Of a stretch of DNA of 64,000 bases, positions 1 through 9,244 are shown in pieces (within the stretch, counting starts at the first letter, position 1; each line of letters opens with the position of its first letter). Source of the stretch: Parashewanella hymeniacidonis (GTDB lineage Bacteria > Pseudomonadota > Gammaproteobacteria > Enterobacterales > Shewanellaceae). The notes below the pieces were generated by a model that was not told the origin of the DNA, searched no databases, and was given only the letters and a program-made list of their open reading frames with translations. The stretch is taken from positions 1-64,000 of the forward strand of contig NZ_JAFEUN010000010.1 of NCBI RefSeq assembly GCF_016900895.1. The letters run 5' to 3'. A program made the position numbers and the translations under genes.

Positions 1-59
1 GTGTAAGCGTTGTGAGGCGTTGAGCTAACCTGTACTAATGACTCGTGAGGCTTAACCAT
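1..59 (+). rRNA. 23S ribosomal RNA, 3' end only
   Basis: The first bases match the conserved 3' end of bacterial 23S rRNA (the GAGCTAACC, GTACTAATG and GTGAGGCTTAACC blocks). The body of the gene lies upstream of the window. The exact 3' end is placed by similarity to the E. coli end and may be off by a few bases. Confidence 0.9.
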
Positions 60-218
60 ACAACCCTAATGGGTTTTACTGAATGAAAGATTTCAGTGCA
101 ATTTGCTAAACCTTAGTTTGAATACAAAACACTTAATGAAGTGAGAACGCTCGAAAGAGCTTGAGATGAGCTTTCCGAATTATTAATTTACTGCGACAGC
201 GGTAAAGAGCAGAATTTT

Positions 219-336
219 GTCTGGTGACAATAGAGCTGTGGAACCACCTGAATCCATCCCGAACTCAGTAGTGAAACGCAGCATCGCCGATGGTAGTGTG
301 GGGTCTCCCCATGTGAGAGTAGGTCATCGCCAGACA
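219..336 (+). rRNA. 5S ribosomal RNA (first copy)
   Basis: A 118-base 5S rRNA. It has the conserved internal CCGAACTCAG and GATGGTAGTGTGGGG blocks, and its ends GTCTGG and CCAGAC pair to form helix I. It follows the 23S end by about 160 bases, as in a normal rRNA operon. Confidence 0.95.
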
Positions 337-432
337 CCAATTTAGTTTTATTTTTAAGTAAGTAAAACGAAAAGAGATTCAAATCTACTGGCATTAAAGG
401 TAGATAAAGTCGCTTTACGACATAAAAAATTA

Positions 433-508
<76 letters not shown>

Positions 509-522
509 TTGTTAAAGAATTT

Positions 523-640
523 GTCTGGTGACAACAGAGCTGCGGAACCACCTGATTCCATCCCGAACTCAGTAGTGAAACACAGCATCGCCGATGGTAG
601 TGTGGGGTCTCCCCATGTGAGAGTAGGTCATCGCCAGGCG
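523..640 (+). rRNA. 5S ribosomal RNA (second copy)
   Basis: A second 5S gene, nearly identical to the one at 219-336, with a few substitutions (for example GCGGAACC for GTGGAACC and CACAGC for CGCAGC). The order 5S, tRNA-Thr, 5S resembles the distal end of E. coli rrnD. It probably arose by duplication within the operon. Confidence 0.95.
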
Positions 641-679
641 CCAAATTTGTTTAGTGTCAACGCCTAAACATAAAGAGTT

Positions 680-756
680 GGAGCGGTAGTTCAGTTGGTT
701 AGAATACCGGCCTGTCACGCCGGGGGTCGCGGGTTCGAGTCCCGTCCGCTCCGCCA
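680..756 (+). tRNA. tRNA-Asp (anticodon GTC)
   Basis: A 77-base cloverleaf with encoded CCA. The acceptor arms GGAGCGG and CCGCTCC pair, the anticodon loop is CTGTCAC with anticodon GTC, and the T arm contains GGTTCGAGTCC. It is the last gene of the rRNA operon before the terminator. Confidence 0.97.
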
Positions 757-765
757 ACACAACGA

Positions 766-797
766 AGCCTCGTCAGAAATGACGGGGCTTTTTTGTT
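766..797 (+). terminator. Rho-independent terminator of the rRNA/tRNA operon
   Basis: An inverted repeat, AGCCTCGTCA and TGACGGGGCT with a GAAA loop, is followed at once by a T run. It lies 10 bases after tRNA-Asp and ends the rRNA operon. Confidence 0.92.
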
Positions 798-869
798 TTG
801 TTCTCGTTTTAAATTAATCTATATTTGGATTATTTGAGCTCTTATCATTATTTGTTTCAAGGTTGCAGT

Positions 870-1145
870 ATGAACAAGTCTGAATTGGTTAAAGCCATGG
901 CTGAATTATCTGAAACAACGCAAAAAGACACTAAGTCAGCGTTAAACTCACTTTTGAAGATGCTTCATCAAGCGCTCTCTGAGGGGGAAAAAGTATTTTT
1001 ACCACAGTTTGGTACGTTTGAACTGAGATATCACTTACCAAAGCAAGGACGGAACCCTCAGACCGGAGAAAGCATTGAGATTGAAGGATATAATCAGCCA
1101 AGCTTTAAATTCTCGGCTAATGTAAAGCAAGTGATTAACGATTAA
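870..1145 (+). CDS. HU-family DNA-binding protein
   Basis: A 91-residue protein of the bacterial HU/IHF family. Members are small dimeric DNA-bending proteins of the nucleoid. Visible features are the N-terminal helical dimerisation region (residues 1-45), the LPQFGTFEL strand, and the DNA-contact arm around GRNPQTGE. The ATG at 870 gives a normal HU N-terminus (MNKSELVKAM); an in-frame ATG at 825 would add 15 residues unlike the family. It is not clearly HupA, HupB or either IHF subunit, so it is an additional HU-like protein of unknown specific role. Its 3' end overlaps the convergent mutT gene by 11 bases. Confidence 0.9.
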   Translation: MNKSELVKAMAELSETTQKDTKSALNSLLKMLHQALSEGEKVFLPQFGTFELRYHLPKQGRNPQTGESIEIEGYNQPSFKFSANVKQVIND

Positions 1146-1548
1146 GTGTTTGATAGCAGTTTTTCTGCTCTAATCTTTCGATAATGGCATAGTTGGCATC
1201 AGGAAATTGATAATTACTGATGTCAGCTTTTGAAACCCACTTTATTTGCTGTTGCTCTAGGCCTTTAGCTTCACCCGTAAATGTAGTTACAAGGTGAATG
1301 TCGAGAAACACTTGCTTATCTGGGTAATCAAAGCTTTGGGTCATAAAAGGTGTTGTCGAGGTGACATTAAGGTTTACTTCTTCTTTAAGCTCTCTGATTA
1401 ACGCTTGTGACGTTGTTTCACCTGCTTCGACCTTACCACCAGGAAACTCCCATTTGCCACCTTGGTGCAAATGATCCAATCGCTTCGAAATTAAAATTTG
1501 ATTTGCATCGTTAATGATTACGCCCACAGCAACATGAACACGTTTCAT
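1135..1548 (-). CDS. mutT: MutT, 8-oxo-dGTP diphosphatase (Nudix hydrolase)
   Basis: A 137-residue Nudix hydrolase expected to cleanse the nucleotide pool by hydrolysing 8-oxo-dGTP, so preventing A:T to C:G transversions. The Nudix box is complete: G38, E44, then RELKEEV at 52-58. The FPGGK motif precedes it. It is the last gene of the minus-strand coaE-zapD-yacG-mutT run and overlaps the yacG stop by 4 bases, which suggests translational coupling. Length and position match MutT of Shewanella and E. coli. Confidence 0.93.
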   Translation of the reverse strand: MKRVHVAVGVIINDANQILISKRLDHLHQGGKWEFPGGKVEAGETTSQALIRELKEEVNLNVTSTTPFMTQSFDYPDKQVFLDIHLVTTFTGEAKGLEQQQIKWVSKADISNYQFPDANYAIIERLEQKNCYQTLNR

Positions 1549-1781
1549 GAGTTACCTTTAGTGTTGTCATCATTAAAAAAACTCGGCTCATCATAACCAA
1601 TATCTTCAAGGTCAATATGAGTAATATCCATTTGTGGATTGACGGGAATAGCGTGTTTCTCTGAAGCCCAATCACCTAAGTCAATCATTTTGCAGCGCTC
1701 ACTACAAAAAGGTTTAAATTTAGCTTCAGGTTTCCACTCAACATGTTGTTGGCAAGTAGGGCATTTAACCGTTAAAGGCAT
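1545..1781 (-). CDS. yacG: YacG, zinc-binding DNA gyrase inhibitor
   Basis: A 78-residue YacG-family protein. In E. coli YacG binds GyrB and inhibits DNA gyrase. The four zinc ligands are visible as C7-x2-C10 and C26-x3-C30, followed by the family motif around residues 31-40 ([10 protein letters not shown]). The acidic C-terminal tail is typical. It sits between zapD and mutT, the usual place for this gene. Confidence 0.93.
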   Translation of the reverse strand: MPLTVKCPTCQQHVEWKPEAKFKPFCSERCKMIDLGDWASEKHAIPVNPQMDITHIDLEDIGYDEPSFFNDDNTKGNS

Positions 1782-1825
1782 AGTTTTACTTTATGATAGA
1801 AAATAATGGGTAAATGATATCGTTT

Positions 1826-2560
1826 CTAACGGCAAGCAGCCAGTTCGAATTTAATTGCTTGATCTGTATGCTTATGGTGCTCAAAAGTCACAAAGTGAAT
1901 GGCAAAACGATTACGGTTGCCACTGACGGTTGGGTAGCAGCCATTACACTCTTCTAGACGCACTCTCACTAACGCTAAAGCTTGATTACTCTCACCTTGG
2001 TAAAAGCCGCTAGGGGCTATTTGGGTTTGAAATTGAGCGGTATTCCTGCAGAGTTCTAAAATCAGCTTTACGGCTTCGAGTAATGGCCTGAAGTGTTCAC
2101 ACCAAACTTGGTAATTGTGTTGGCGTTCTGACCAGGGTTTAGCAAGCCAAAAATGTAACTGAGGTAGATCGAAGCTGCAACTGGCACCCGGCATACTAAA
2201 CCGTTGTCTTATTGCCGATAAAAAACGATCATTTTTGAGCGCTTGCCCCAAGCGTGGTGATTTGATTAGCTGGCAGCGATGTAAATTGATCTTATCAACA
2301 AGCTGCTGAATCTGTGGTTTGTCTGAATCTGGGAGATCTCGCCATTTGTTTAGTAGGCAAAGTTGTCGGTCGAATTCTTTGATCACATCATTGCGATAGT
2401 CGCAACGTTCACAGAGTTCCCATAAGGAAAATAAAGGAAAAAAACAGGCGTGTTGGTGATCATTCTCAAAATTGAACTCAAGTTGATCAGCGAGGTATTC
2501 AAGTCGTAAATAGCTACGAGTTTTTTCGTTGAGAGGCTGTTCGTATGTGAGTTCAGTCAT
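1826..2560 (-). CDS. zapD: ZapD, cell division protein
   Basis: A 244-residue protein of the ZapD (YacF) family. Members bind the C-terminal tail of FtsZ and bundle filaments at the cytoplasmic division ring. Recognition rests on the N-terminal YEQPLNEKTRSYLRLE block, the conserved GxYQGE segment near residue 187, and the position directly downstream of coaE and upstream of yacG. Length is close to the family norm of about 245-250. No frameshift or missing segment is seen. Confidence 0.92.
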   Translation of the reverse strand: MTELTYEQPLNEKTRSYLRLEYLADQLEFNFENDHQHACFFPLFSLWELCERCDYRNDVIKEFDRQLCLLNKWRDLPDSDKPQIQQLVDKINLHRCQLIKSPRLGQALKNDRFLSAIRQRFSMPGASCSFDLPQLHFWLAKPWSERQHNYQVWCEHFRPLLEAVKLILELCRNTAQFQTQIAPSGFYQGESNQALALVRVRLEECNGCYPTVSGNRNRFAIHFVTFEHHKHTDQAIKFELAACR

Positions 2561-2564
2561 AGTC

Positions 2565-3176
2565 TTAATCTTTAGCTTTTCTTATTAGTGTTAAGTACTT
2601 TTCATGCAGAGCTATAACTGCTTGCTCTAAATCGGTAATCTCTCCTTGATTGCAGATGACGTCGTTGGCCTTTGATAACTTGTCTTTCCGTGACATTTGG
2701 CTATCAATAATACTTTGGATCTGAGCTTTTGAAACGGCGTCGCGTTTGGATGTGCGCTTTATTTGCAGTTCGTTTGATATATCAACAACTAAAGTGCGAT
2801 TTACCAACTTATCTAAACCATTTTCAAATAGCAAGGGCACGACCAACACAGTATACTCACTTGATGAAGAATTAATCAACTGTAACATTCTTGATCTTAT
2901 TTTAGGATGCAAACACTGATTAAGCCATTGACGTTGATCTTCATTGGAAAATACTTTCTCTCTCAAGCTTGCTCGGTTGAGCTCACCGTTTTCTAATAAA
3001 ATAGATTCACCGAAATGTGCTGCAATTTCATTAAGCCCTTCGCTGCCAATTGCCACCACTTCACGGGCAACAATATCAGCATCAACAAGCTCAATTCCTT
3101 GAGCAGCAAATAAATTGGCGACGGTTGTTTTTCCGCTGCCAATACCACCCGTTAATCCAACGACAAATTTATCCAT
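2565..3176 (-). CDS. coaE: CoaE, dephospho-CoA kinase
   Basis: A 203-residue dephospho-CoA kinase, catalysing the last step of coenzyme A synthesis (ATP-dependent phosphorylation of the 3'-OH of dephospho-CoA). The P-loop GGIGSGKTT lies at about residues 10-18, and the DADIVAREVV motif follows, as usual. The ATG at 3176 is preferred over an in-frame TTG at 3191, because it gives the standard MDKFVVGLTGG start and does not overlap pilD. It lies 5 bases after the pilD stop, consistent with co-transcription. Confidence 0.95.
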   Translation of the reverse strand: MDKFVVGLTGGIGSGKTTVANLFAAQGIELVDADIVAREVVAIGSEGLNEIAAHFGESILLENGELNRASLREKVFSNEDQRQWLNQCLHPKIRSRMLQLINSSSSEYTVLVVPLLFENGLDKLVNRTLVVDISNELQIKRTSKRDAVSKAQIQSIIDSQMSRKDKLSKANDVICNQGEITDLEQAVIALHEKYLTLIRKAKD

Positions 3177-3181
3177 GGCTT

Positions 3182-4099
3182 TTAGACCCAATTAATCAAA
3201 TACCAGTTTACGATGTCTTTTCCCCATAACATGGCTATCCAACCTGCTATCGCAATATAAGGTCCGAAAGGAATTGGATTCCCTGAATGAAGCTTACGGG
3301 TGGCAATTAAACCAATACCCACGATGGCGCCAACAAGGGAGGATAATAAAATGATGAGCGGTAGCATCTGCCAACCCAGCCAAGCACCAAATACGGCCAT
3401 TAATTTAAAGTCGCCATAGCCCATGCCTTCTTTGCCCGTTGCAAGTTTAAACAGCCAAAAGACTGACCATAAACTCAAGTAACCCGCAACAGCACCAATC
3501 AGTGATGACTCAAGTGATACGAAAGTGTCATTCACATTTAAAATCAAACCAAGCCACAGCAGGGGAAGCGTTAGGTTATCTGGCAGTAACATTTCATCTA
3601 AATCGATGCCTGTAAGAGCAATGAGCACAAAGGTCAAAAAGCTCATTGCAGCAAATTCAAGTGTCGGCCCAAAGTGCCAAGCCAAATATGCCACCATTGC
3701 ACCAGTGATGAACTCGATGACAGGGTATCTTGCCGATATCGGTTTGCTGCAGCCAGCACATTTTCCTTTTAACAATATCCAGCCCAAAACTGGAATGTTA
3801 TGCCACGGTTTAATTTTACTGTTGCACTTTGGGCAGGCTGACGTGGGCGTAAGCAAGTTGTACGTTTCAGGAAAGTTATCAATCGGTTTATTGAGTTCCT
3901 TTTCGCCCAACGCTTTAAATCGCTGCGGGTGGTACTCTTCTAAATAATGATTACATTCTTGTTGCCACTCTCGTTTTAACATCACTGGCATACGATGAAT
4001 GACAACGTTCAAAAAGCTACCCACAATAGCAGCAAAGACGAAAGTTAACGTTGTAAAAACAATAGGCTGTTCATTGAGCAAAATTAAAAAATCGGACAT
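3182..4099 (-). CDS. pilD: PilD, type IV prepilin peptidase / N-methyltransferase
   Basis: A 305-residue inner-membrane aspartyl protease. It cleaves the leader of type IV prepilins (here PilA) and type II pseudopilins, and methylates the new N-terminal Phe. The cytoplasmic domain has the paired CPKC and CAGC zinc motifs. The two catalytic Asp regions are visible as GIDLDEMLLPD and GYGDFK. About eight hydrophobic segments are evident. It belongs to the pilABCD cluster but is separated from pilC by about 1 kb containing an unknown gene and a repeat element, so it may need its own promoter. Confidence 0.95.
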   Translation of the reverse strand: MSDFLILLNEQPIVFTTLTFVFAAIVGSFLNVVIHRMPVMLKREWQQECNHYLEEYHPQRFKALGEKELNKPIDNFPETYNLLTPTSACPKCNSKIKPWHNIPVLGWILLKGKCAGCSKPISARYPVIEFITGAMVAYLAWHFGPTLEFAAMSFLTFVLIALTGIDLDEMLLPDNLTLPLLWLGLILNVNDTFVSLESSLIGAVAGYLSLWSVFWLFKLATGKEGMGYGDFKLMAVFGAWLGWQMLPLIILLSSLVGAIVGIGLIATRKLHSGNPIPFGPYIAIAGWIAMLWGKDIVNWYLINWV

Positions 4100-4225
4100 G
4101 AGTGCTTTCGTGAATGTAATGAGATCTGTGCTTTGATTGTAATATGAATAATGCTGTGATTGCAGGCGTATTTTTCAAAAATGTTAAATTAAGTTTTAAC
4201 GGATAGTCAGCAATAGCTCATTAAG

Positions 4226-4747
4226 TTAGTTATTTTGTAAACTGTTCAACCAGTGCTTTTTAAAGTTATCAATCCCACCCGCTAAATCATCTTGATGATT
4301 CAAACGACTCTTTAATGAATTTAACCCCGATTTTATGGATAACGCGAAGAATATAAGTTCTGTTTTTTCCTGAGTGTACGGAAGTGAAAATAATTCGGGA
4401 AGCTCAGCAAATAACTCGGATATATCACTTTCAGGAACTTCTTCAATTAACACTCTTGGTAGGCTTAATGCTAATTTATCTAGCTGCGCTTGGCATTGAG
4501 TTTGGATTGTTTCGACTTCACGTTCCATTTGTTGCGAGGCCGTTACTTGATAGTCCGAGACATCTGCAATTGGGGCTTCATTAACCTGGCTGGTATGTAA
4601 CTCAGTTAGCTCAGTCGCAATGGTGCACGCACGGGCTTGAAAACGGAGGTGCTCATTTGTAAATGAAGCACCTTCATGGGAGCCGTCGAATATTGTTGTG
4701 TCATTAAGATCGAGTACTGACGTTTTAGCTAAAAGGCTTATACCCAT
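4226..4747 (-). CDS. Unknown 173-aa protein whose start codon lies in a repeat element
   Basis: I do not recognise this protein. It is soluble, acidic and probably largely helical, with no signal peptide or membrane segment. The ATG at 4747 is inside the terminal inverted repeat of the element at 4739-5005, preceded by an AGG six bases upstream. So the first residues (MGIS) are encoded by repeat sequence. Either the element truncated a longer gene, or its end supplies the start. It lies between pilC and pilD, which are normally adjacent in Shewanella, so it is probably an acquired gene. No pilus-related motif is visible. Expression is unproven. Confidence 0.5.
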   Translation of the reverse strand: MGISLLAKTSVLDLNDTTIFDGSHEGASFTNEHLRFQARACTIATELTELHTSQVNEAPIADVSDYQVTASQQMEREVETIQTQCQAQLDKLALSLPRVLIEEVPESDISELFAELPELFSLPYTQEKTELIFFALSIKSGLNSLKSRLNHQDDLAGGIDNFKKHWLNSLQNN

Positions 4748-5005
4748 GATACCTGAAGGTGCTCGATTTCAGCGAGAATGCACAACTTGTTAATCAAGGC
4801 GACAGTGTGCGGCAATAGTGAGCTATTGTTAGCACTGGCAACGAAGAGTAACACGCTGTGCAACTCGCACTGCGTGGACTTCTCAGCGCCAATTCTTCTT
4901 TGTTACATTAGCTCGAAAGAATCCCGATATTCCTTCGCTAATGCGCCTCAAAGAATTGGCGCTGAAAAAGTCCTGAAACATGCATCTTCAAGTATCATGG
5001 GTATA
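4739..5005 (+). repeat. 267-bp inverted-repeat element, copy 1 (MITE-like)
   Basis: One of five copies in this window. The ends are imperfect inverted repeats of about 24 bp beginning TATACCCATGATACCTGAAG, and both ends show TA-TA at the outer edge, consistent with a TA target duplication. The inside is rich in dyads: AGCGCCAATTCTT pairs with AAGAATTGGCGCT, enclosing a second hairpin (ATTAGC and GCTAAT arms), plus CAATAG/CTATTG. An open frame (from 4778) runs across most of it. No transposase is encoded. It separates pilC from pilD. Confidence 0.88.
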
Positions 5006-5116
5006 ACACCAAATATCTCATAAACTCAATGTATCTTAAGTTTATAATCAAAGTGGGTTTCAAGTGTTGCCATCAGTTAAAAGGTTAGTGAAGATTGATT
5101 AACAAATACAACAGCG

Positions 5117-6385
5117 TTAACCAACCACATTGCCCATTTCAAAGATTGGTAGGTACATGGCGACGATCAAGCCACCAACTACGGTACCAATGACCACCAT
5201 CATTATTGGTTCAATTAAGCTGGATAAACCGTCTACCGCATCATCAACTTGCATTTCATAAATGTTGGCGACTTTGTTGAGCATATCATCCAGTGAGCCA
5301 GATTCTTCACCAATCATCACCATTTGAATCAGCATGTCGGGGAACAAATTAGTGGTGCGCAAGGCGACGTTCATTTGCATTCCTGTCATGACTTCTTGAC
5401 GTACTTGCATTAATGCTTTGCGATACACGGCATTACCTGAAGCACCTGCAGCGGACTCAATACCGTCAATCAATGGCACACCTGCGGCAAACGTTGTCGC
5501 CAGTGTTCTGGCAAAACGGGCCATGGCGCCTTTATGTAAGATTTCACCGATCAGTGGAATTTTTAAGATTAACGCATCTACTTTGTCGCGAAAATGTTGT
5601 GAATTCCGATGGCTATGAATAAAACCAATCACGCCTGCGGTTATGGCGATAAAGAATACCCACCACCATTCTTGTAACCAACGGGAAATGCCGAGTACAA
5701 ATTGGGTAAAGATGGGTAGCTCTGCACCAAAGCTTTTAAAAATTTCTTCAAATTGGGGGACCACAAACAACAACAATCCAACTGTCACAATTATTGCAAC
5801 GACGACAACCGCTGCAGGGTAAAACATGGCTTTTTTGATTTTCGACTTTAAGGCTTCGGATTTTTCACGGTAAGTCGCAATGCGATCAAATACGGTATCA
5901 AGCGCCCCTGAATGTTCACCTGCAGCGACTAAGTCGACGTATAAATCATCAAAGTAACGCTTGTGTGGACGCAATGCGTCCGAGAGAGGAATACCCGCTT
6001 GTAAGTCATTCAAAATGCCACCTAACAGTGTGCGCATCTTTGGCTTTTCATGGCCTTTGGCCAACATTTCAATGGTGGTCACCAAGGGAACCCCTGCGGA
6101 AAGCATGGTGGCAATTTGGCGGGTGATCATGGCGATGTCCATTGGCTTAATGGGTTTGTCGCCAGACAAAATCGATTTTGATTTTTTACGAACGGACTTA
6201 CTGATAATGCCCTGTTGTTTTAATAAGGCACGGGCTTCGGCAACGCTGGAAGCTTGGATGTCGCCCGAGCTTTTCGCGCCGTCACGGTTTAACCCCTTCC
6301 ACTGAAAGGTAAAGACTGTTTGAGCCGCTTTAGACTTTTTGGCCTTACGATTTGCTCGTTTAGTGCTTACTGATGCCGTTGCCAT
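5117..6385 (-). CDS. pilC: PilC, type IV pilus inner-membrane platform protein
   Basis: A 422-residue member of the PilC/GspF family that anchors the assembly ATPase PilB and helps load pilin into the growing fibre. Two type II secretion F domains are visible, each with the family's helical pattern (about residues 85-205 and 290-410). Long hydrophobic segments occur near residues 190-215 and 390-415, and another near 240. A good Shine-Dalgarno (AAGGA) precedes the ATG at 6385. It follows pilB by 39 bases in the same direction. Confidence 0.95.
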   Translation of the reverse strand: MATASVSTKRANRKAKKSKAAQTVFTFQWKGLNRDGAKSSGDIQASSVAEARALLKQQGIISKSVRKKSKSILSGDKPIKPMDIAMITRQIATMLSAGVPLVTTIEMLAKGHEKPKMRTLLGGILNDLQAGIPLSDALRPHKRYFDDLYVDLVAAGEHSGALDTVFDRIATYREKSEALKSKIKKAMFYPAAVVVVAIIVTVGLLLFVVPQFEEIFKSFGAELPIFTQFVLGISRWLQEWWWVFFIAITAGVIGFIHSHRNSQHFRDKVDALILKIPLIGEILHKGAMARFARTLATTFAAGVPLIDGIESAAGASGNAVYRKALMQVRQEVMTGMQMNVALRTTNLFPDMLIQMVMIGEESGSLDDMLNKVANIYEMQVDDAVDGLSSLIEPIMMVVIGTVVGGLIVAMYLPIFEMGNVVG

Positions 6386-6424
6386 AATCCTTTCCTGATC
6401 ATTTCCTGTTTACCGCATAAAAGT

Positions 6425-8131
6425 TTAAAAACTGGTGACGCGATTAATTTCGTTAATGCTGCTGATCCCTTGTTGTACTTTCATCAACCCAGAATGGCGT
6501 AAGGTGCGCATGCCTTGAGTTTGTGCAATCTCAAGTAATTCTAATGAGTTGCCGCCTTCCATGATGCATTTTGATAAATCTTCACTCATTTTCATCACTT
6601 CATAAATACCGACACGGCCTTTATAGCCAGCAGTGCATTGGTCACAACCTTCGGGCTTGTAGACAATAAACCCTTGCTCTATTTGTGATTGAGTAAAGCC
6701 TAAGCGTTGTAATTCAACTTCTGGCACATCTTCTGGGGTTTTACAGTGTTCACAGAGGCGGCGAGCAAGACGCTGAGCGATAATTAAGCTCACTGAGCTG
6801 GCGATGTTATAACCTTGTACGCCCATATTCGATAAACGAGTCAAGGTTTCTGCCGCTGAGTTGGTATGCAGCGTTGATAACACTAAGTGACCTGTTTGCG
6901 CCGCTTTAATGGCGATCTCAGCGGTTTCTAAGTCACGGATCTCACCGACCATCACGATATCAGGGTCTTGTCGTAAAAATGAACGCAGTGCCGAGGCAAA
7001 GGTTAAGCCTGCTTTTAAGTTGATGTGGACTTGGTTTACGCCTTCAAGGTTAATTTCTACCGGGTCTTCGGCGGTGGAAATATTGCGCTCTTCGGTGTTA
7101 AGGATATTCAGGCCAGTATACAAAGAGACGGTTTTACCAGAGCCTGTTGGTCCGGTGACTAATATCATCCCTTGGGGCTGAGCAAGGGCATCCATATACA
7201 GTTTTTTCTGATCGGCCTCGTAACCGAGCTTTTCAATGCCGAGTTGCGCTGAGGCGGAATCTAAAATACGCATTACGATTTTTTCGCCCCAAATGGTCGG
7301 CAGGGTACTGACACGAAAATCGGTGCTGCGGTTACGCCCCAGCTTTAATTTAATGCGGCCATCTTGTGGCACTCGGCGCTCAGCGATATCCAGCTTACTC
7401 ATTACCTTTAAACGTGCGGCAATCCGCGCTGATAGGCCAATCGGTGGCTGGGAGATTTCTTGTAACACGCCATCGATGCGAAAACGAATGCGGTATTTTT
7501 TTTCGTAAGGCTCAAAATGGAGATCCGATGCCCCTTTACGAATTGCGTCGGTGAGAATTTTATTGATGTAGATAACAATGGGCGCATCGTCTTTGCCGTC
7601 ACCCGTGTCTTCATCTTTGCGCTCAGTATCGGCAACTTCAATGTCGCCTAAGCCTTCTTCATCGAGGCTGTCTAAATCGAGGCTGGATAAGTCATCTTCT
7701 AACACGGTTTCAATGGCGGTTTCGAGCTTATCCACCTCCACTAAAATGGCTTCAGCGTGCATGCCAACATTAAATTGAAACTCTTCTAACGCAGCAATAT
7801 TAGTCGGATCTGCGGTGGCAATATACAGACGGTTGCCACGTTTAAATAACGGCAAGCAGTGGTGTTTTTCAATCAGCTTACGGTTTAAAAATTCTTCAGG
7901 AATGCTGGTTAAATCAAACTCATTGATATCCAGCAGTGGCGTGCCGTATTCTTCGTGGCCTAAATTGGCGAGTGCCAGCGGCGAAAGGATGTTTTCACTG
8001 ATGAGAATGCTGGGAAATGAGGTGTTGTTTTTACTGGCTTTTTGGGTAAGTTCAGCAAGTTGTGACGACGTAATTTGCTCTTTGCGAATTAAGAGATTAG
8101 AAAGACCAGTGTGAAGCACAGTATTAGGCAT
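6425..8131 (-). CDS. pilB: PilB, type IV pilus assembly ATPase
   Basis: A 568-residue GspE/PilB-family hexameric ATPase that powers pilus extension. The N-terminal MshEN-type domain covers about residues 1-150. The ATPase core carries Walker A GPTGSGKT near residue 327, the Asp-box and Walker B region ([12 protein letters not shown]), and a His box ([12 protein letters not shown]). A tetracysteine zinc site, CEHC and CDQC, lies near the C-terminus. It lies between pilA and pilC with short gaps, so the three genes are likely co-transcribed. Confidence 0.96.
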   Translation of the reverse strand: MPNTVLHTGLSNLLIRKEQITSSQLAELTQKASKNNTSFPSILISENILSPLALANLGHEEYGTPLLDINEFDLTSIPEEFLNRKLIEKHHCLPLFKRGNRLYIATADPTNIAALEEFQFNVGMHAEAILVEVDKLETAIETVLEDDLSSLDLDSLDEEGLGDIEVADTERKDEDTGDGKDDAPIVIYINKILTDAIRKGASDLHFEPYEKKYRIRFRIDGVLQEISQPPIGLSARIAARLKVMSKLDIAERRVPQDGRIKLKLGRNRSTDFRVSTLPTIWGEKIVMRILDSASAQLGIEKLGYEADQKKLYMDALAQPQGMILVTGPTGSGKTVSLYTGLNILNTEERNISTAEDPVEINLEGVNQVHINLKAGLTFASALRSFLRQDPDIVMVGEIRDLETAEIAIKAAQTGHLVLSTLHTNSAAETLTRLSNMGVQGYNIASSVSLIIAQRLARRLCEHCKTPEDVPEVELQRLGFTQSQIEQGFIVYKPEGCDQCTAGYKGRVGIYEVMKMSEDLSKCIMEGGNSLELLEIAQTQGMRTLRHSGLMKVQQGISSINEINRVTSF

Positions 8132-8256
8132 AAACGACGTGTCTTTTATTGTGATGAGTAATGGTGATGATCATTACTAAGTTTTTGGATCATATTTTAC
8201 TCAGTCCTTTGAGAAAAAGTACTGAGGTAAAGTACCTCAGTACACAATAAATTTAA

Positions 8257-8703
8257 TTAACAGAATTGAGTTGTGTCGTTACCACAACTTTCTTCCCAAG
8301 TCAGTCTACCATCGGCAAATTCACCAGTTAGTGTGTAAGTATCTTTCGGATCAAGACCGTCAATGCTCGCTGGAGTGACTAGAATTTTTACATTCGCAGC
8401 AGTGCCAGTAGTTGTTAATGAGTATGGATCACCAGTACCTGCTGTAACATTTGATGGAATACCATTTGAACCGCCTGAACAATTAGTTGTTGCACCTTCT
8501 AATTGCGAACATACTTCAACTGCTGATTTTACAGAAGCTGTTGCATTAGTTAATTCTGAAAATTTAGCTTTTAAAGTGTAATTTTGGTATGCAGGTAATC
8601 CCGCTGCCGCCAAAATACCAATAATCGCCACAACAATCATTAATTCAATCAGGGTGAAACCCTTCGCATTTTTTACACTCTTCATTGAGTTTAAACCTTT
8701 CAT
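8257..8703 (-). CDS. pilA: PilA, type IV pilin (major subunit candidate)
   Basis: A 148-residue prepilin. A basic leader of 15 residues ends in Gly before the mature N-terminus [16 protein letters not shown], the PilD cleavage and methylation site with the conserved Glu5. The hydrophobic alpha-1 stem follows, then a variable globular domain. Two Cys near the C-terminus ([10 protein letters not shown]) form the D-region pair, and another Cys pair lies mid-protein. The ATG at 8703 is chosen because GGAGAA sits seven bases upstream; a GTG at 8718 would place that site inside the gene, and an ATG at 8685 would give a shorter leader. First gene of pilABC. Confidence 0.95.
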   Translation of the reverse strand: MKGLNSMKSVKNAKGFTLIELMIVVAIIGILAAAGLPAYQNYTLKAKFSELTNATASVKSAVEVCSQLEGATTNCSGGSNGIPSNVTAGTGDPYSLTTTGTAANVKILVTPASIDGLDPKDTYTLTGEFADGRLTWEESCGNDTTQFC

Positions 8704-8779
8704 GGTTATGTTCTCCACTGTCCACTTTTGTATGACTAAGTGACTAAATTGGTGGTCACTTAAAATTTGAGTACCCAGG

Positions 8780-8895
8780 TATTCGCGCCTAGGCGCTCGT
8801 AACCTTTGCTGCTTCTTAGGTTGCCGACTTACTGCGAGTTTAGGCTCTAGACTCTTAACTCAGCAATTAAGCTAAAGCTTGGCCGGGCAACTTTG
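8780..8895 (-). promoter_or_regulatory. Structured 5' leader upstream of pilA
   Basis: The gap 8704-9244 is 541 bases with no gene. On the pilA strand it contains nested dyads. GTTGCC (8886-8891) can pair with GGCAAC (8820-8825), enclosing a GAGTT/AACTC-type hairpin. Downstream are an AACCT...AGGTT hairpin (8801-8822) and a GCGCCTAGGCGC palindrome near 8785-8796. This looks like a long folded mRNA leader that could regulate pilin synthesis. I could not match it to a named riboswitch. The AT-rich stretch 8960-9240 presumably holds promoter signals, but I see no clear sigma-54 site. Confidence 0.4.
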
Positions 8896-9244
8896 TTACT
8901 TTGCATTGTCAGTTTGACTGATACTGCAGCTCCATTAACATTGCATCATCCTTGTTTACCTGCTCACCTTGACCACAACATCAAACAAAACTGACTTTTT
9001 TGATGTGGGTCACTATAAGTAGGGTAAAAGTATTACAAATTGGGTGAAATTGAAACAAAATTTTGTATAAAAGGTTTAAAAATTTAATCAAAAATGTTGA
9101 TTTATGTAGAATTTCGTCTGTTTTATGCAAGCGTTATCAGTCATCTCGACGGTTAAATGGTCAATTTTATTGATTTTTATCTGGAGGTGTCAAAAAAATG
9201 ACGAATTTATATTGTTTTTAATGGTTATATTTATAACGACAGGC

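Noticed and set aside
4778-5023. 81-codon frame across repeat copy 1 as an ordinary gene
   Set aside because: It lies almost wholly inside the mobile repeat and is broken in two other copies; kept only as a finding.
8820-8891. Cyclic di-GMP (GEMM) riboswitch upstream of pilA
   Set aside because: Some pairing is present, but the conserved GEMM bases could not be aligned, so it is left as an unnamed leader.
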